Below are positions 1 through 11,522 of a DNA stretch of 64,000 nt, in pieces. How positions within the stretch are numbered: position 1 is the stretch's first letter; the number at the start of each line of letters is the position of its first letter. Origin of the DNA: Escallonia rubra (lineage: Eukaryota; Streptophyta; Magnoliopsida; Escalloniales; Escalloniaceae); NCBI GenBank assembly GCA_033065855.1, contig JAVXUO010001575.1, forward strand, positions 100,987 through 164,986. Direction: 5' to 3'. The notes under the pieces were generated by a model. It saw nothing but the letters and a program-made list of their open reading frames with translations, was not told where the DNA came from and made no database searches. A program made the position numbers and the translations under genes.

Positions 1-885
1 ATGCCATACTGTATTAGCTCTAATTCACTTAAAGTACTTATATCTATTTCTTTAGAAAATCCCCAACAAAGAAAAAGGAAAAATTAGAGCATTTTTAATG
101 GGCTTCACCCACCAAAATTGCTCATTTTTTTGTTGGTTTATATATTGTATTCGGAAAGATGAGAAGCTTAGTTTACTTTTTCTATCAGGGGCAATCACTA
201 TATATAACATTATTACTAGAATGATGGGGAAAAGGATGTAGCTGGTGCTGGGATGATGGGATCATTTTCTATGCGTGAATTCTCTAAAGGCCTACTTGCA
301 GAAGGAACGCCTTAGCTTGAAGCTTAGTTCCTTGTCATTTATGATTTTTGCATATGCTTAAACTTCTGCTGGCTTTTTACTTAGAATGAAGATCTTCACA
401 AATTATCATGTTTGCAATATCCGTAAGATATAAAAGATATCTTACGGTTATGATAAATACAAGGGAGTGATATTAGTATAATGCTCCCTTCAATCAAATA
501 ATACTCAATTAAGTGAAAAAGAAAAAAATTCACTCCCCACCCGCAACCCCACAACAGGCCCGACCCTCCAACCTTATTGGGATCGTAGCTTCATATTCCC
601 ATCTTTTACTGTGCTTATGCCTATATTCTGTGTATGCTTGTATACCCGTGTATAGAATTGGCATCTGCATTCCGTTCATAGTATTTGAGGGAGAATGTTC
701 TCTTACCTGCTCTAGTTGCTGGCATGGGCCAACAGAGAAGGAAGAACGAATGGCTCAGGAATCAATTTTGTAACTTCAAGGATACTTATTTTTTTTCATT
801 TGAGTAGCTCTTTAATCCTTTTGTTGTCTTTTTTTTTTCTTTTTCTTGAGCTTACCATGAATCTAAACCTTTAAAAACTTTTCAG
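1..885. other. Left-edge non-coding sequence, probably intron upstream of the GT64 exons
   Basis: No exon could be supported here. The stretch is AT-rich and ends in a pyrimidine-rich acceptor at 881-885, directly before the first recognisable GT64 exon. The missing N-terminal exon (membrane anchor and stem in this family) should lie here or left of the window. The 86-codon open frame at 513-773 has no family resemblance I can recognise and looks like chance. Confidence 0.5.
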
Positions 886-3400
886 GGGTGGCTACACAGT
901 TCTTATCAACACGTGGAAACGAGATTCTCTTCTTAAGCAGTCTGTTGGTCACCATGCATCCTGCAGTGGGACTGATGCGATACATGTTGTCTGGAGTGAG
1001 AGCGATCCACCATCAGATAAACTGAAAGCTTACCTCAAGAAAATTGTGTTGAAAAAGTCCCAGACAGCTCAGAAACCAAACTTCAGATTTGACCTAAACA
1101 AGGAGGATAATTTGAACAATCGGTTTAAGCCAATTGAGGATCTCAGGACAGACGCTATTTTCTCAGTTGATGATGATATAATTGTTCCCTGCCCTGCCCT
1201 GGATTTTGCATTCACTGTGTGGCAAAGTGCTCCGTCCACAATGGTTGGATTCGTTCCTCGCATGCATTGGCTCAATAAGGAGGTTAGCAGCTTTAACTGT
1301 TTGGAGAGAAGGAATTAAGCTTTTCATGGACATGCATTGCCCTTACAGTTTGTTATCATGTATTAGAGCTTACATGAACACTGTGTGAGGCTCCTCGGGG
1401 AAAATCACTGTGTGTTAGAAAGCAGAGCAATAGCAATCCATAAACAAGTACTGGTAGGAAAGTAAGGATTGCTACTCTCTGTCTAAGAAGGTTTCTCCTA
1501 GGAAAATGTGGAAGTTTACCAATAAACAAGATATCCATTTCTTGTAAGAGCTGTTATAAAAACTTTTATGACGTGTTCTGTCGAAGACATTCACTTTACA
1601 TGTATTGCAGAGAAACAGTGTCTTACAATATAGATACGGAGGATGGTGGTCAGTTTGGTGGATGGGAACGTACAGTATGGTTCTCTCAAAAGCAGCATTC
1701 CTTCACAGGAAGTACCTGGATTTGTACACGTACAAGATGTCTTCATCTGTTCATGATTATGTAACCAAGGAGAGGTAAATTCAGATGTATGGTTACTAAA
1801 AAAATTTCCTTTTCCTCCTTCCATGACTTGCTCTCAGGTAATGTTTTAACACCCCCCACCCCTTCTTTTTTCAGAAATTGCGAAGATGTTGCCATGTCTC
1901 TGCTTGTTGCGAATGCCAGTGGTGCTCCTCCAATTTGGGTTAAAGGTTTCTTCTCGTTTCTATCTTTGTTCACTTTGTCCTTTTCCCTTTCCCCCCGTAA
2001 TAAGCACCAGGATATGCCTCAGGAGAACTGTTTATGCTCAAGAAGTGTTCCCTGATTGGACTATGCCCGACTTAAGTCATAAGGATAACGTCTGAATCTT
2101 TGAGAAAGACATTCAAAGTTTTTGAATAACAGGTTTCTATGAGGAGCTAGATATGCAATGGGTTGGATGCTTTCTTGTTGAATCTCTGAGTTGGGTGGGA
2201 GGGGCAATTTCAGGACCTTAATTTGGGTGGCCTCACTTGGCAGTAGAGCTTTTCACTGCCACAAGCAATTGTTCATGCGGTCACCATGGATGGAATTAGT
2301 ATTTAAGTGTTATATTCAGAAACTTGAAACCCATATATCTTTAGATGTTATTCGCTGGGTACTCAAGCCTAACAAACATAAGGACAAGGCAGATTCCAAT
2401 CTGGTTGCAAGCATTTCCTTGCTTTTTTTTTCTTTTGCACCTATGGAACCACTTCCACGATTGTAGTTGTATATAAAATTATTCTATTTTAGAGGGTATT
2501 GACCCTCATTTTGAATACCTTTAATTTTAGTGGTGTTGATTACAGAAAATTACATGATGGTACGGGATTTCTCTATGTATGTGAATCATAGATGTGTCGC
2601 TTTCACATTTGTGGTTCTGTCCATTGTTGGGGAAAATTTAAATGAGTACGCCCAACATGAACAAGGGAAAAAGAGTTCTGAATCTTAAGATAGCATTTGT
2701 GCATGGTATTTGGTGGCTTAGACATACTTATCCAAAAGCAAAAGAAAAATGTGGCATGCTGCATGCACGAGTTCCCTTGGTATGTCTGTCGATGATGTGC
2801 CTTGGTAGTGTAATAGAACTTGCAAAAATATTCCTTTTGTCTTTTGAGTAAAAATTCTTTGAACTTCATGTTGAAATGCGTGATATGTTTGGAAAAATCT
2901 AGATTAAATTCAAATTTAGCCAACAATTTAAGTTATGAAAGACTAGGTAAATTTACTCTTAGAACTGTTGGACACGTTATTGCCTTTCCCCTGCTTTATG
3001 AGGATTTGCCTTATCAGCGTGACTGCCGTGATATATTAGGTTCATTTGTCTTAGGTTTAACCTTCCTTCAGAAACGTAGTTGGATAGTGTATATGTTGTA
3101 CACTAAAGGGAAACTGTAGCCTACGCGTAGAAAGCTTATGAAATTACTAACGAAAAAATCCACTATGATTCTTAAATCCTTGCTAGTCGTTTATCTTCTA
3201 CCCCTTTTACAAGCCTTTTGCCTGACAACACAATCTATGAATTTTCAGGGAAGATATATGAGATTGGGTCATCAAGTATAAGCAGTCTACAAGGGCACAG
3301 CAAGAGGAGAACTAAATGCCTTAATGATTTCTTCTCTCTTTATGGACATATGCCTCTTGTATCAACAAATGTAAAAGCTCTGGATGCATGGCGGGAATAG
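886..3400 (+). CDS. GT64 glycosyltransferase, EPC1/GMT1-like (C-terminal four exons; 5' partial)
   Basis: Four exons read in phase: 886-1282, 1611-1774, 1875-1945 and 3249-3400, all with GT-AG introns (328, 100 and 1303 bp). They give about 260 residues of a family usually near 330. The first exon opens with GYTVLINTWKR, the start of the exostosin/GT64 domain. SVDDDI (about 1165-1179) is the DxD-type motif that binds metal and nucleotide sugar. Exon 2 holds YGGWWSVWWMGTYSMVLSKA; exons 3 and 4 hold NCEDVAMSLLVANASGAPPI and WVKGKIYEIG. These are hallmarks of Arabidopsis EPC1 (At3g55830), known as GMT1, a Golgi mannosyltransferase acting on glycosyl inositol phosphoryl ceramides. That role is taken from the family. 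The N-terminal exon with the expected Golgi signal anchor is not seen. The stop (TAG, 3398-3400) comes just before codons for Phe-Trp, which match the usual last two residues of the family, so the protein is clipped at its very end. The reading frame is otherwise clean, so I favour a functional gene. Confidence 0.88.
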
Positions 3401-5280
3401 TTCTGGTAATTAAGCTGATATATATACATTTACAGGCGTCCGCCCCAATAATGTTTAACACGAATCACTGTATATGTCCTCCATAATAAAAGCCATCTTA
3501 TATTGTGCACATTTTGTCTTCTGGTATTTACTTTATTCTCTGTTCGTCTACCAATTTGAATACTGTAGGTCTTGGACCAACTGTTCATTGGAAGGACACA
3601 GATTGCTGAATGGAATGCACATGGAGAATATTTGGCCAACGCCAGAAAGAGAGATTTCAAAGAGAATGTGGCTAACTAAAACGTGGTTTGTCTTGCACAG
3701 GGCCATGTGCTACACTGATATACGGAGTCGCTAAATACTTGACCCCCCTTTTTTAGAGATCAAAGCGCACTTGGATCTAAGCGTGTTCTAGAAATAGAGG
3801 CATGTCACTTGAGATATTCAAAAGCAAGCTACAATTGTTCGAATGTAAGTTGGTGGTGCTTTCTAGGAAACATTACTGTAGGTAAGGTTGTATATGGCCC
3901 TCTTGAGGTGTTGATGATATCTGGTGACAGCTGAAAAGATGAAATAGGTGGTGTTAACCGCATATTGAAATCTCTCACCTAAGAATAAGCCACTGCAATG
4001 CTGAAGCAGATTTCTAGCAGTTCTTGTTGTGTTGTGCCGTGCTTTGGTAGCTCGTTTGCTAAACAGGTTCTTTCTTTAGACTCGAGTATGTGTTGCCAAG
4101 CAACGAGCATATCTCTAAGCATGAGTTCAGCCATATCATAGTTGTCATGACCGAGCCGGATTAGCGGGTCCACCCGGTTCAGTTCGGTGTCCGGTTCAGA
4201 CGATAAACGAGCGGGTCGACCGAATCTAATAAGCCCAGCCCAAACGAGCGGCTTTATTCGGTGTCCGGTTCAGTTCTAGTAACTAGGGTACGCTGTCCTC
4301 TTCTACGATTGCAGCATCATAGTACTTGTTAAGTTCCAGATGCGCTGTTACAATGGTCCTTAAAATATGTAGAGTTGTTGTGGCAAGTAAGAAACACATG
4401 AATAGGCCTACCACTTGACTTCGAACGATATCATTCCCAGGAAATTAAGATAAGTTTGTATATACTTAATACATAAATCATGTTCATGCTAGGGAAATGA
4501 GTGTAAATGAATGTTCGGAGCTTTTGTTCAAGCGTCGTGCCCGGTCGAGCTTTAGAACTCTAGCTCAAAAAGCAGCCCAGGGTAATTCTATCCCCGAAAT
4601 CGACAAAGGAGCGATCCAAAAGTACTTCTGCAATGTGAAGTAAAAGTCGTTGCTTGACGTTTTTGTTACAGCTAAACGTATTCGAGTACAAACCGTTTTG
4701 TAATTGAGCTTCTTAAAAACATTTTTCAGCGCAACTGCATCGCCATCCGTTTTGGAATCATTTTCTTCGATATTACCTACTTCTTAAACTGACCATAATC
4801 AATTTTGAAAGCTAAAGATATTCAAACTAGCACCAAGCATAAGTGCTTAGATCACAATCTTTTGAATGAATGCGCTGCGGTTTCACACGTGGTCCGTCAG
4901 TCTTGTGGTTTAAGCAAGGTGACAAAGGCTATGGTTGGCTAACCCACATGGCTTTAATTCCAAATTTGACCGGCTACTTTAATTCAAGCTGGTGCTACGT
5001 AGCAACATGGTCACAATCCCCCGCTGCACCGGCATCTGCTGAAAAATATAAAGAATGCTAGCACAACTTTCACCAGTTATCTTTAATCTGTGTCAACTTT
5101 GGCTTAACAAAGACAACCAAATCTTTGACTTAATCTATCAACAAATCTCTGTCATCTCTCCCCGCCCACCCCCACCCCCTACAAAGCAAATACAAATATG
5201 ATTATGGCTTTAGTGCACTCTTATACCTCATTATTACTTAATGATTCTAATGTAAAAAGGGTCGGTCTGTTTGTTTATCA
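3401..5280. other. Intergenic region with no supported gene
   Basis: This is the 3' side of the GT64 gene and following spacer. Around 4155-4290 a short phrase (ggtgtccggttcag) occurs twice, together with other GGTT/CCGG-rich repeats, suggestive of a decayed hAT-type insertion but without recognisable ends. The only coding-like item is the minus-strand frame listed separately at 3979-4173. Nothing else is visible. Confidence 0.5.
3979..4173 (-). other. Unrecognised minus-strand open frame, possible gene fragment
   Basis: About 60 residues on the minus strand read smoothly (core phrase MAELMLRDMLVAWQHILESK) with a composition resembling a helical soluble protein rather than low-complexity chance. 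The upstream end has GTG rather than ATG at the first open codon. The frame closes at TAG, followed by GTGAGA, which resembles a splice donor. I do not recognise the family and see no partner exon. It could be a stranded exon of a decayed gene or a chance frame. Confidence 0.25.
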
Positions 5281-5289
5281 TTTTCATTT

Positions 5290-6632
5290 GGATCATTTGC
5301 ACATAAAACCCTATACTATAGGGGCGGGTGCGCATTTCACCTTAACGTTTCAATTTTGATGCAATTCACCTTACTGTTATTTAATTTGTGTTCAATTTAC
5401 CAATTGACGGTTTGGAGTCTAATTTCTTGGATGGCCGTCAATTTTTCAAGGGTCAAATTGTCAGTTAAAGTCTTTTTCCACATTGGTAGCCACATCATTG
5501 CTATTAACCAATAAAGGGTTGACACGTACAAACCAATTCTACCCCATTCATCTTCATGTTCAATTGACCACCACCCAACAGGCCAACACCAACGCCACCA
5601 TACCCCTAATCCACGGCTGCTGCACCACCATTCCTACAACCATCAACCCCCAAATTGCCACCACCGAACGCGGCGCCACTGCCGCTCAATCCATCAAATC
5701 AACACCGCCATTAACCCACATATGCCGCCATCGCTAACACCCTAACAATCAAACCCCCTTCCATCTCTCCAACACCAACACCACCATCAAAGCCATTTCT
5801 ACCGCTGCGACCAACACCATACCCACTTCTACCGCCGCGGCCAACACCGCCATTAAAGCCTTTATGCCAATTCAATCGATAGCTTCAGCCCCATAGAAAG
5901 TGAGGGTAGAGAGAGAAAAGGGATCTGGGTCCATTTTGGCACTACGGTGTTGTGGCGGACTCGATGGTGATGCGGCGAACTAATTGTGTTGAGGCGATGA
6001 GAGCGGGTGGTTAGTGGGGCGGACTCCGATTTGGCACGTGGAGCAAGCGCCACCACCGCCGCCGTGTAGTCTGTGCACCACCGTGGGTGTATTCTGCGCC
6101 ACCACGCCACTAGCATCAGATCTCTCTCTCTCTCTTCGATTTAGCAAAGTACTTAATGACAGGAAGTTTGGGGTTCAAATCAGGAGTTTGGGGGTGGTGG
6201 TTACTGTGGGTATGGCGGTGGTTGTGGTCGGTGGTAGGGATGATTTCGTGCTTGGCTGTAGCCAGTGATCGCCGCAACAAAGTGGATAGGTGGTGGACAA
6301 CGCAATCGTGTCTGGCTATGGTGTTGGTGGTGGCGGCGAAGTGTACAGCGTTGGTCGTGGAGGGGAAGTGAGTGGTGGTGCTCTTGGATGCGTGAATACA
6401 CAGAAAAATAGAGAAGACACAGAGAAAGAGAGGGATGATGCGGAAAAATGGTTGAAGTGACCATTTTACCCCTAGAATATTGACGGGCATCCAAGAAACT
6501 GGACTCCAAACTGTCAATTGGTAAATTGAGCACAAATTAAAGAACAGTAAGGTAAATCTCACCAAAATTGAAATGTTAAGGTGAAATGCGCACTCGTCCC
6601 TATAGTAGTAGGGTTTTATGTGCAAATGATCC
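5290..6632. mobile_element. Non-autonomous Mutator-like element (MULE), 1343 bp
   Basis: The terminal inverted repeats are about 150 bp (5290 to about 5442 and about 6479-6632), reading GGATCATTTGCACATAAAAC inward from the left and its complement at the right. The repeats remain near-identical over their whole length. The element is flanked by 9-bp duplications, TTTTCATTT (5281-5289) and TTTTCGTTT (6633-6641), with one mismatch. Long TIRs with a 9-bp target duplication are diagnostic of Mutator-like elements. The interior has no transposase. It is rich in CCACC/GGTGG tracts that give only low-complexity frames, and a (TC)n run lies at about 6119-6136. I found no recognisable captured gene. 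Confidence 0.88.
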
Positions 6633-9565
6633 TTTTCGTTTTATGTTTTTACTTTCTGTAGTTGTTATTTTTTGGAGTATTTAGCTAGAAAAGATAATTT
6701 TGCACTTTTATCTCTTATTGATTTGTTACCCAATGGTTATGCTATGGAAGCTTAGGTTCTTGTCATGCTTACTTATTAAAGGAAATTTTTTGGCTACTAT
6801 TCAGGTTATCGGAAATAGCTACAATCTTTCATAGAGCGATGATTAATTCTCGTTGAATGTTTTTAATATTTTTATTTAATGACGCTACAAATTGTTATTA
6901 AAGAATGTCGCTGAAAGTATTAACAAAAAAGTCACTAAAGATTATTAGCGACTATTAATTGTCCCTATACAATCAGCTGCAAGTATCTTCTATCATTTAT
7001 TGCTTATTAAAATGTCAAACGCAACCAAAATGTAAAAGTTATTGAGCGTTTTTCTTTCATATAACATGAATTTTGCCAAGAATTTGCAGGGGAGAAGGCC
7101 TCCCCTAACCTACTCCACCCTCCGCCCCTGCCTTGGGTTATCTTTAACTTTTCCTTTTTTGTGGGTACTTACTTTCTTCCCGGTCGCATTATTCGCACAT
7201 AAAATTTGTTCTCATTCCCAAGTAAGAACGAGCCATCATAAAAAGCTTGATATATAGTGTTCAAAAGTTTGCAAGCATCCTATTCCAGACTTTAGTAAAG
7301 TCTAGTGTTGTCACTTCTCTCTGTTGCTAAACTATTTATAAAATTTGTTGCTTTAGTAAAAAAAAATCTTCGCGTTCGGTAAAGTAAAAAAAAATCTTCG
7401 CGTTCGGTAAATATAAGTGCTCTTGCATCTTCAAAGTACAATTTGTTAGATAAGGTACTTTTCAATTATTTCGAAACAATCCGCTATTATATCGCACAGT
7501 AATTTTAAAATAACGAGAAATAACTTTTGTGACTGAGAAATAAAAGACCCACCATCGCTCCTTTCCTTTTTCTAAAAGCTTTCCAAGACATGGGTGATTG
7601 GGTTTAGCATTGAATATCAACTGTAAATATTAGCCAAGACAGACCACAGTGAACCGGCCACCCACTGCCAATTTCGGCCATTGACTCCTGCAGAAACTGA
7701 AAACCAAAAATCATACTCCACGAACGAACGACGACTTAGTCGGTGAGGAAAGACCGTCCCTGTCAAGTGGCAACACACGCACAAATTGTCAAACCAAACA
7801 GGAGAAACTCAACTGTGGCTTTCCTGTGACTTGTTCATCAGTAATGGAACAATGTGGAATAAAGACCGAAAAGTTTGAAAAGAGGAGCAAGGAGACAAGA
7901 AGAAACTGACCTGCCCCTCCGGCCTCCACCATTCCACGCTTTTCCATTTGATTTGATCTGATGGATGACCTTAACCTTTTCTAAAGTATTGGCTTATTTA
8001 TATTTCGTCTGGTTGTCATGCAGGAAAACATCAGGTTCCAATAACAAGTCAGACCCATGAAAGTTTGTTCTAGCTAAAACTCCGGGAGTTCTTACTACGG
8101 AAACACGAAGGAAACCGAGAGCTGTGACAGCTCCGAGTATTCGATGGAATATGTATTCGACGGAGCGACATAAATAAATAGATCAAATCTTTTTTACTTA
8201 AACTTTTCAATTGAATTGGGTTCATCTTTTTGGTTGTTGGCACTGGCGATGCATTTGTAGCTTTTCACCAAAACTTCTACCATGGATAAAGTTGCATCAT
8301 CCTTGGCCGATCTAGATCGACTCTATGAATTAAGATCATGGGATTATGTGGATTAGAAACTTACGGCGTAAAACGCAAGCTCCGTGATAAGAGGATTCAA
8401 TTTGCTTTAGGGTTGTAATCAACCAATTTAGCTATGCTTATGTTCAAGCTCCAGTTGCAACACTCGTGTTCGGGCACGTTGGTGACGAACTTCTGGTGAA
8501 AATCATATACCTTTAACATAAATCATATATGTGATATTTCATATTGGATGTAAGAACTTTGTGAATGGCCTTGTAAGACCCTGCAAAGGAACTCACAAGT
8601 ACTTGCTTGACTAACTTTTTTGAAGGAGACATTGCCCCATCTAGGGCCATGGATCATATTGTTGCAAATGGAAAGTTCAAGAGGTCGCACACCAATTAGC
8701 TTTAGTGATATACATGCTAGGTTGTCGTTGGTGGGATCGAGTTCATTAAGTGATTGCATTTGCAACTTAAGTTGGCAAATTAAGTGGTTGTCAGTTGATC
8801 TGTATAGTGTCTTTCAGCGACAACCCTAATTGCTGTTGGCCTGAATGCATGAACTTTGTAGCTCGTGACATAGCAAGCTTCCCAATTCAGACGTGAGTTA
8901 CGGTTAAACATAAGTCTTTCTAGTATTTCAACTAAGGACAAATTTAAGTAGATATTGCATGGTTCTGGACCATTGGTCCCAACAATATAGGGTTGGATCA
9001 AGGGGAACTGATGAATATGAGGATGGTTAACGATCCTAGATAGTTGTGATATTGATTCGAAACTATTCAATTGGTAGATGGTTAACCTTAGGAAGAATCT
9101 TAAATCTTGGACCCTTAGTGCATGAGCCAAGTAAAACCTTGGGGCAACATGGAAACATATGGTCTATGTTCTCAACCGTGTTTAGACACACGTCCCATAT
9201 TCAAGATGTGACAATAGCATGAGTGCACTTATTAATGTTTCAAAAAGCGAGACAAAATGTTTTACCTTCAAACATTGGAATGTAACATTTCAATTCGATT
9301 TTGAGTTATTTAACAACGATATCATCAAAATTATCAGCTCGATACATTTACAACCTGGAATCGAGTGGATTCGAATCAAACCACAAAGAGGAGGTGTCCG
9401 AACTATGAAGAAAGGGTATTTAGGACAGAAGAGAGGAACAGGGGGTGCAAATTCCAAAACAAGCAGCAAGCGAGTACCACGACCGAAGTCTTCCACTACT
9501 GTACACACAAAACTAACTGCTGCCTTTTCTCGAACTCAGTGTCCACACTTGTAACGCCACAGGCC
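6633..9565. other. Intergenic region upstream of the receptor-like kinase
   Basis: No gene is supported. At 6870-6990 there is a stretch of the GTCGCTGAAA / AGTCACTAAAG type that recurs near 40320-40470 and 50160-50310, probably a decayed MITE. At about 7352-7410 a roughly 29-bp unit containing ATCTTCGCGTTCGGTAAA occurs twice in tandem. Short frames in 8500-9130 have no family resemblance. The last few hundred bases should include the kinase promoter, but no convincing TATA box could be chosen. Confidence 0.45.
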
Positions 9566-9589
9566 ATGCGTTGTCGTCACAACTCTTGA
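9566..9589 (+). promoter_or_regulatory. Possible 7-codon upstream ORF before the kinase start
   Basis: A short ATG frame encoding MRCRHNS ends in TGA 13 bp before the kinase ATG at 9603 and lies in another frame. If the transcript begins upstream, it could lower initiation at the main start. The transcription start is unknown, so this is inference. Confidence 0.25.
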
Positions 9590-9602
9590 TCGAACCCCAA
9601 TC

Positions 9603-11522
9603 ATGCCGTCGCTTCATACGCCACCGCCCTTGTCGCCGCCGTCAGTCTTCACCATCTCACCCGCCCCCTCCTCCCTCCACCACCCTCGCCGCCTCGCCTT
9701 CCCCCTCGCCGGCGGCGTCGCTGCCGCCTTCTCCGTCCTCCTCGCCCTCACCCTCTGCTTCCGTAAGCTCACCCGCAAGCGAACCGTCCCCTCCCCATCC
9801 TCCGACCCCCCGCCGCCGCACCGCTTCTCCTACTCCTCCCTCCGCCGGGCCACCTCCTCTTTCTCCCCCTCCCTCCGCCTCGGCCAGGGCGGCTTCGGCT
9901 CCGTCTACCGGGCCACCCTCCCCAAGACCAACCAAAACCTGGCCGTCAAGCTCATGGACGCCGGCTCCCTCCAGGGTGAGCGCGAATTCCAAAACGAGCT
10001 CCTCCTCGCCGGAAACCTGAGCTCCCGGCACATACTCCCCGTCATCGGCTTCTCCTCCGACCGAAAGCGACGCCGCATGCTTCTTGTATACGAGCTCATG
10101 GTCAACGGCAGCTTACAAGACTGCCTCCTGCAGCGCAAGTCCAAGGAACTAAGGGAGTGGCACAGGCGGTTTGCTATCGGCGTCGGTATCGCTAAAGGGC
10201 TCGAGTACCTCCACCATTACTGCAATCCGCCGGTAATTCACGGAGATATAAAGCCTAGCAATATTCTCTTAGACGAAAATTTTGTCGCAAAGATTGGCGA
10301 TTTCGGCTTAGCTAGGCTTAAATCGGAGGAGCAATGCGAAATTAGTGTGCAGGAGAATGTAATTGAGGGGAAAATCGAGTGCAAAGCAGAGGATACTGGA
10401 TCTGTAATTGAGGATACGGAGAGCGTGACGACGGCCGGTTTTGATGTGGATCAGTCGCCGGAGAGCGTTGTGATTAATGTGGCCGACGTGGCCTCGCCTT
10501 CCGAGGGGAATTTCGATGGGGCTAGTTTGGATAGTGGGAAGCAGAAAAAGGGTGGTTCGGGGCGCGATTGGTGGTGGAAGCAAGATAACGGCGGGGCGGA
10601 GTCGGGGAGGGTGAAGGATTACGTGATGGAGTGGATTGGGAGCGAAATTAAGAAGGAGAGGCCAAAGAGCGAATGGGTTGAGGCCGCGTCGAGTTCGGGG
10701 CAAATTGGGAAGAAACCGGAGAGGAAAAAGACTAAGAAGAGATTGGATTGGTGGGTATCGTTGGACGAGGAGAAGGATGTGAAGAAAGAGAAGCGGAGGC
10801 CGGCGAGGGAGTGGTGGAAGGAAGAGTATTGCGAGGAGCTCGCTAGGAAGCAAAAGAAGAAGAAGAAGAAGCAAGGGGAAGCGTCGAATGCTGTTGATGC
10901 TAGCGATGGGATCTATTGGCCCAGGGACGAAGAGTTGTACGTGGATAGGAAGAAGAAGAGGAGTAGGAGCCGGGGTAGTCGCGGTAGCGTAGATTGGTGG
11001 TTGGATGGGCTGAGTGGTGAGCTTTGGAGAGGTAGAGGGAATAGCCATGACTCTGAGGAGATACCCAAGAGCGGTGCTAGCAGCACACCTAGTATGAGGG
11101 GAACTGTGTGTTACGTTGCTCCTGAGTACTCCAGTGGTGGGGATCTCTCGGAGAAGTGTGATGTTTACAGCTTTGGGGTTTTATTACTAGTTCTTATCGC
11201 GGGGCGAAGACCTCTTAAGGTGACAGGATCGCCAATGTCCGAATTCCAGCGTGCAAATCTTGTGTCGTGGGCACGGCACCTTGCCCGTGCTGGGAAGCTT
11301 CTTGATTTGGTTGATAAGTCTCTTCAGTCTGTAAATAGAGGTCAAGCTTTAGTGTGCATCACAGTGGCACTTGTCTGCCTGCAAAAGGCGCCTGCCCTTC
11401 GGCCTTCAATGAAAGAAGTCGTCGCGATGCTTTCTGGAGATTTAGAACCTCCCCAACTACCAGTTGAGCTTTCCCCTTCGCCTCCTTCACGCTTCCCATC
11501 AAAGCTCAAGAGGGTCCGGTGA
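9603..11522 (+). CDS. Receptor-like Ser/Thr kinase, At4g25390/At2g45590 type, 639 aa, intronless
   Basis: A single exon encodes a membrane protein kinase. A Pro/Ser-rich N-terminus without a large ectodomain precedes a hydrophobic segment at about residues 31-53 (LAFPLAGGVAAAFSVLLALT), followed by the basic stop-transfer KLTRKR. The kinase domain begins near residue 74. It has glycine loop GQGGFGSV (94-101), lysine in LAVK (K116), helix-C glutamate near 132, catalytic loop HGDIKPSN (213-220), DFG (233-235) and GTVCYVAPE ending at residue 508. The catalytic loop has Gly in place of Arg before Asp215, so it is a non-RD kinase; Asp215 and Asn220 are kept, so activity is plausible. About 245 extra residues sit between DFG and APE. 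They are rich in Lys/Arg/Glu with repeated Trp pairs (RDWWWK, LDWWVS, REWWKE, VDWWLD). Similar length and layout are known for At4g25390 and At2g45590. The 5' third is strikingly GC-rich compared with the flanks. Ligand and substrate are unknown. Confidence 0.94.
   Translation: MPSLHTPPPLSPPSVFTISPAPSSLHHPRRLAFPLAGGVAAAFSVLLALTLCFRKLTRKRTVPSPSSDPPPPHRFSYSSLRRATSSFSPSLRLGQGGFGSVYRATLPKTNQNLAVKLMDAGSLQGEREFQNELLLAGNLSSRHILPVIGFSSDRKRRRMLLVYELMVNGSLQDCLLQRKSKELREWHRRFAIGVGIAKGLEYLHHYCNPPVIHGDIKPSNILLDENFVAKIGDFGLARLKSEEQCEISVQENVIEGKIECKAEDTGSVIEDTESVTTAGFDVDQSPESVVINVADVASPSEGNFDGASLDSGKQKKGGSGRDWWWKQDNGGAESGRVKDYVMEWIGSEIKKERPKSEWVEAASSSGQIGKKPERKKTKKRLDWWVSLDEEKDVKKEKRRPAREWWKEEYCEELARKQKKKKKKQGEASNAVDASDGIYWPRDEELYVDRKKKRSRSRGSRGSVDWWLDGLSGELWRGRGNSHDSEEIPKSGASSTPSMRGTVCYVAPEYSSGGDLSEKCDVYSFGVLLLVLIAGRRPLKVTGSPMSEFQRANLVSWARHLARAGKLLDLVDKSLQSVNRGQALVCITVALVCLQKAPALRPSMKEVVAMLSGDLEPPQLPVELSPSPPSRFPSKLKRVR

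Noticed and set aside
6116-6625. 169-codon minus-strand frame inside the MULE
   Set aside because: It is His/Thr-rich low complexity running into the TIR; no protein family recognised.
9571-10031. Ser/Pro-rich and Gly/Glu-rich frames on both strands
   Set aside because: They are products of the GC-rich start of the kinase gene; the kinase frame alone carries conserved motifs.
10308-11048. 246-codon minus-strand frame
   Set aside because: It is the antisense shadow of the kinase insertion region and has a Pro/Leu composition expected from Lys/Glu-rich sense codons.
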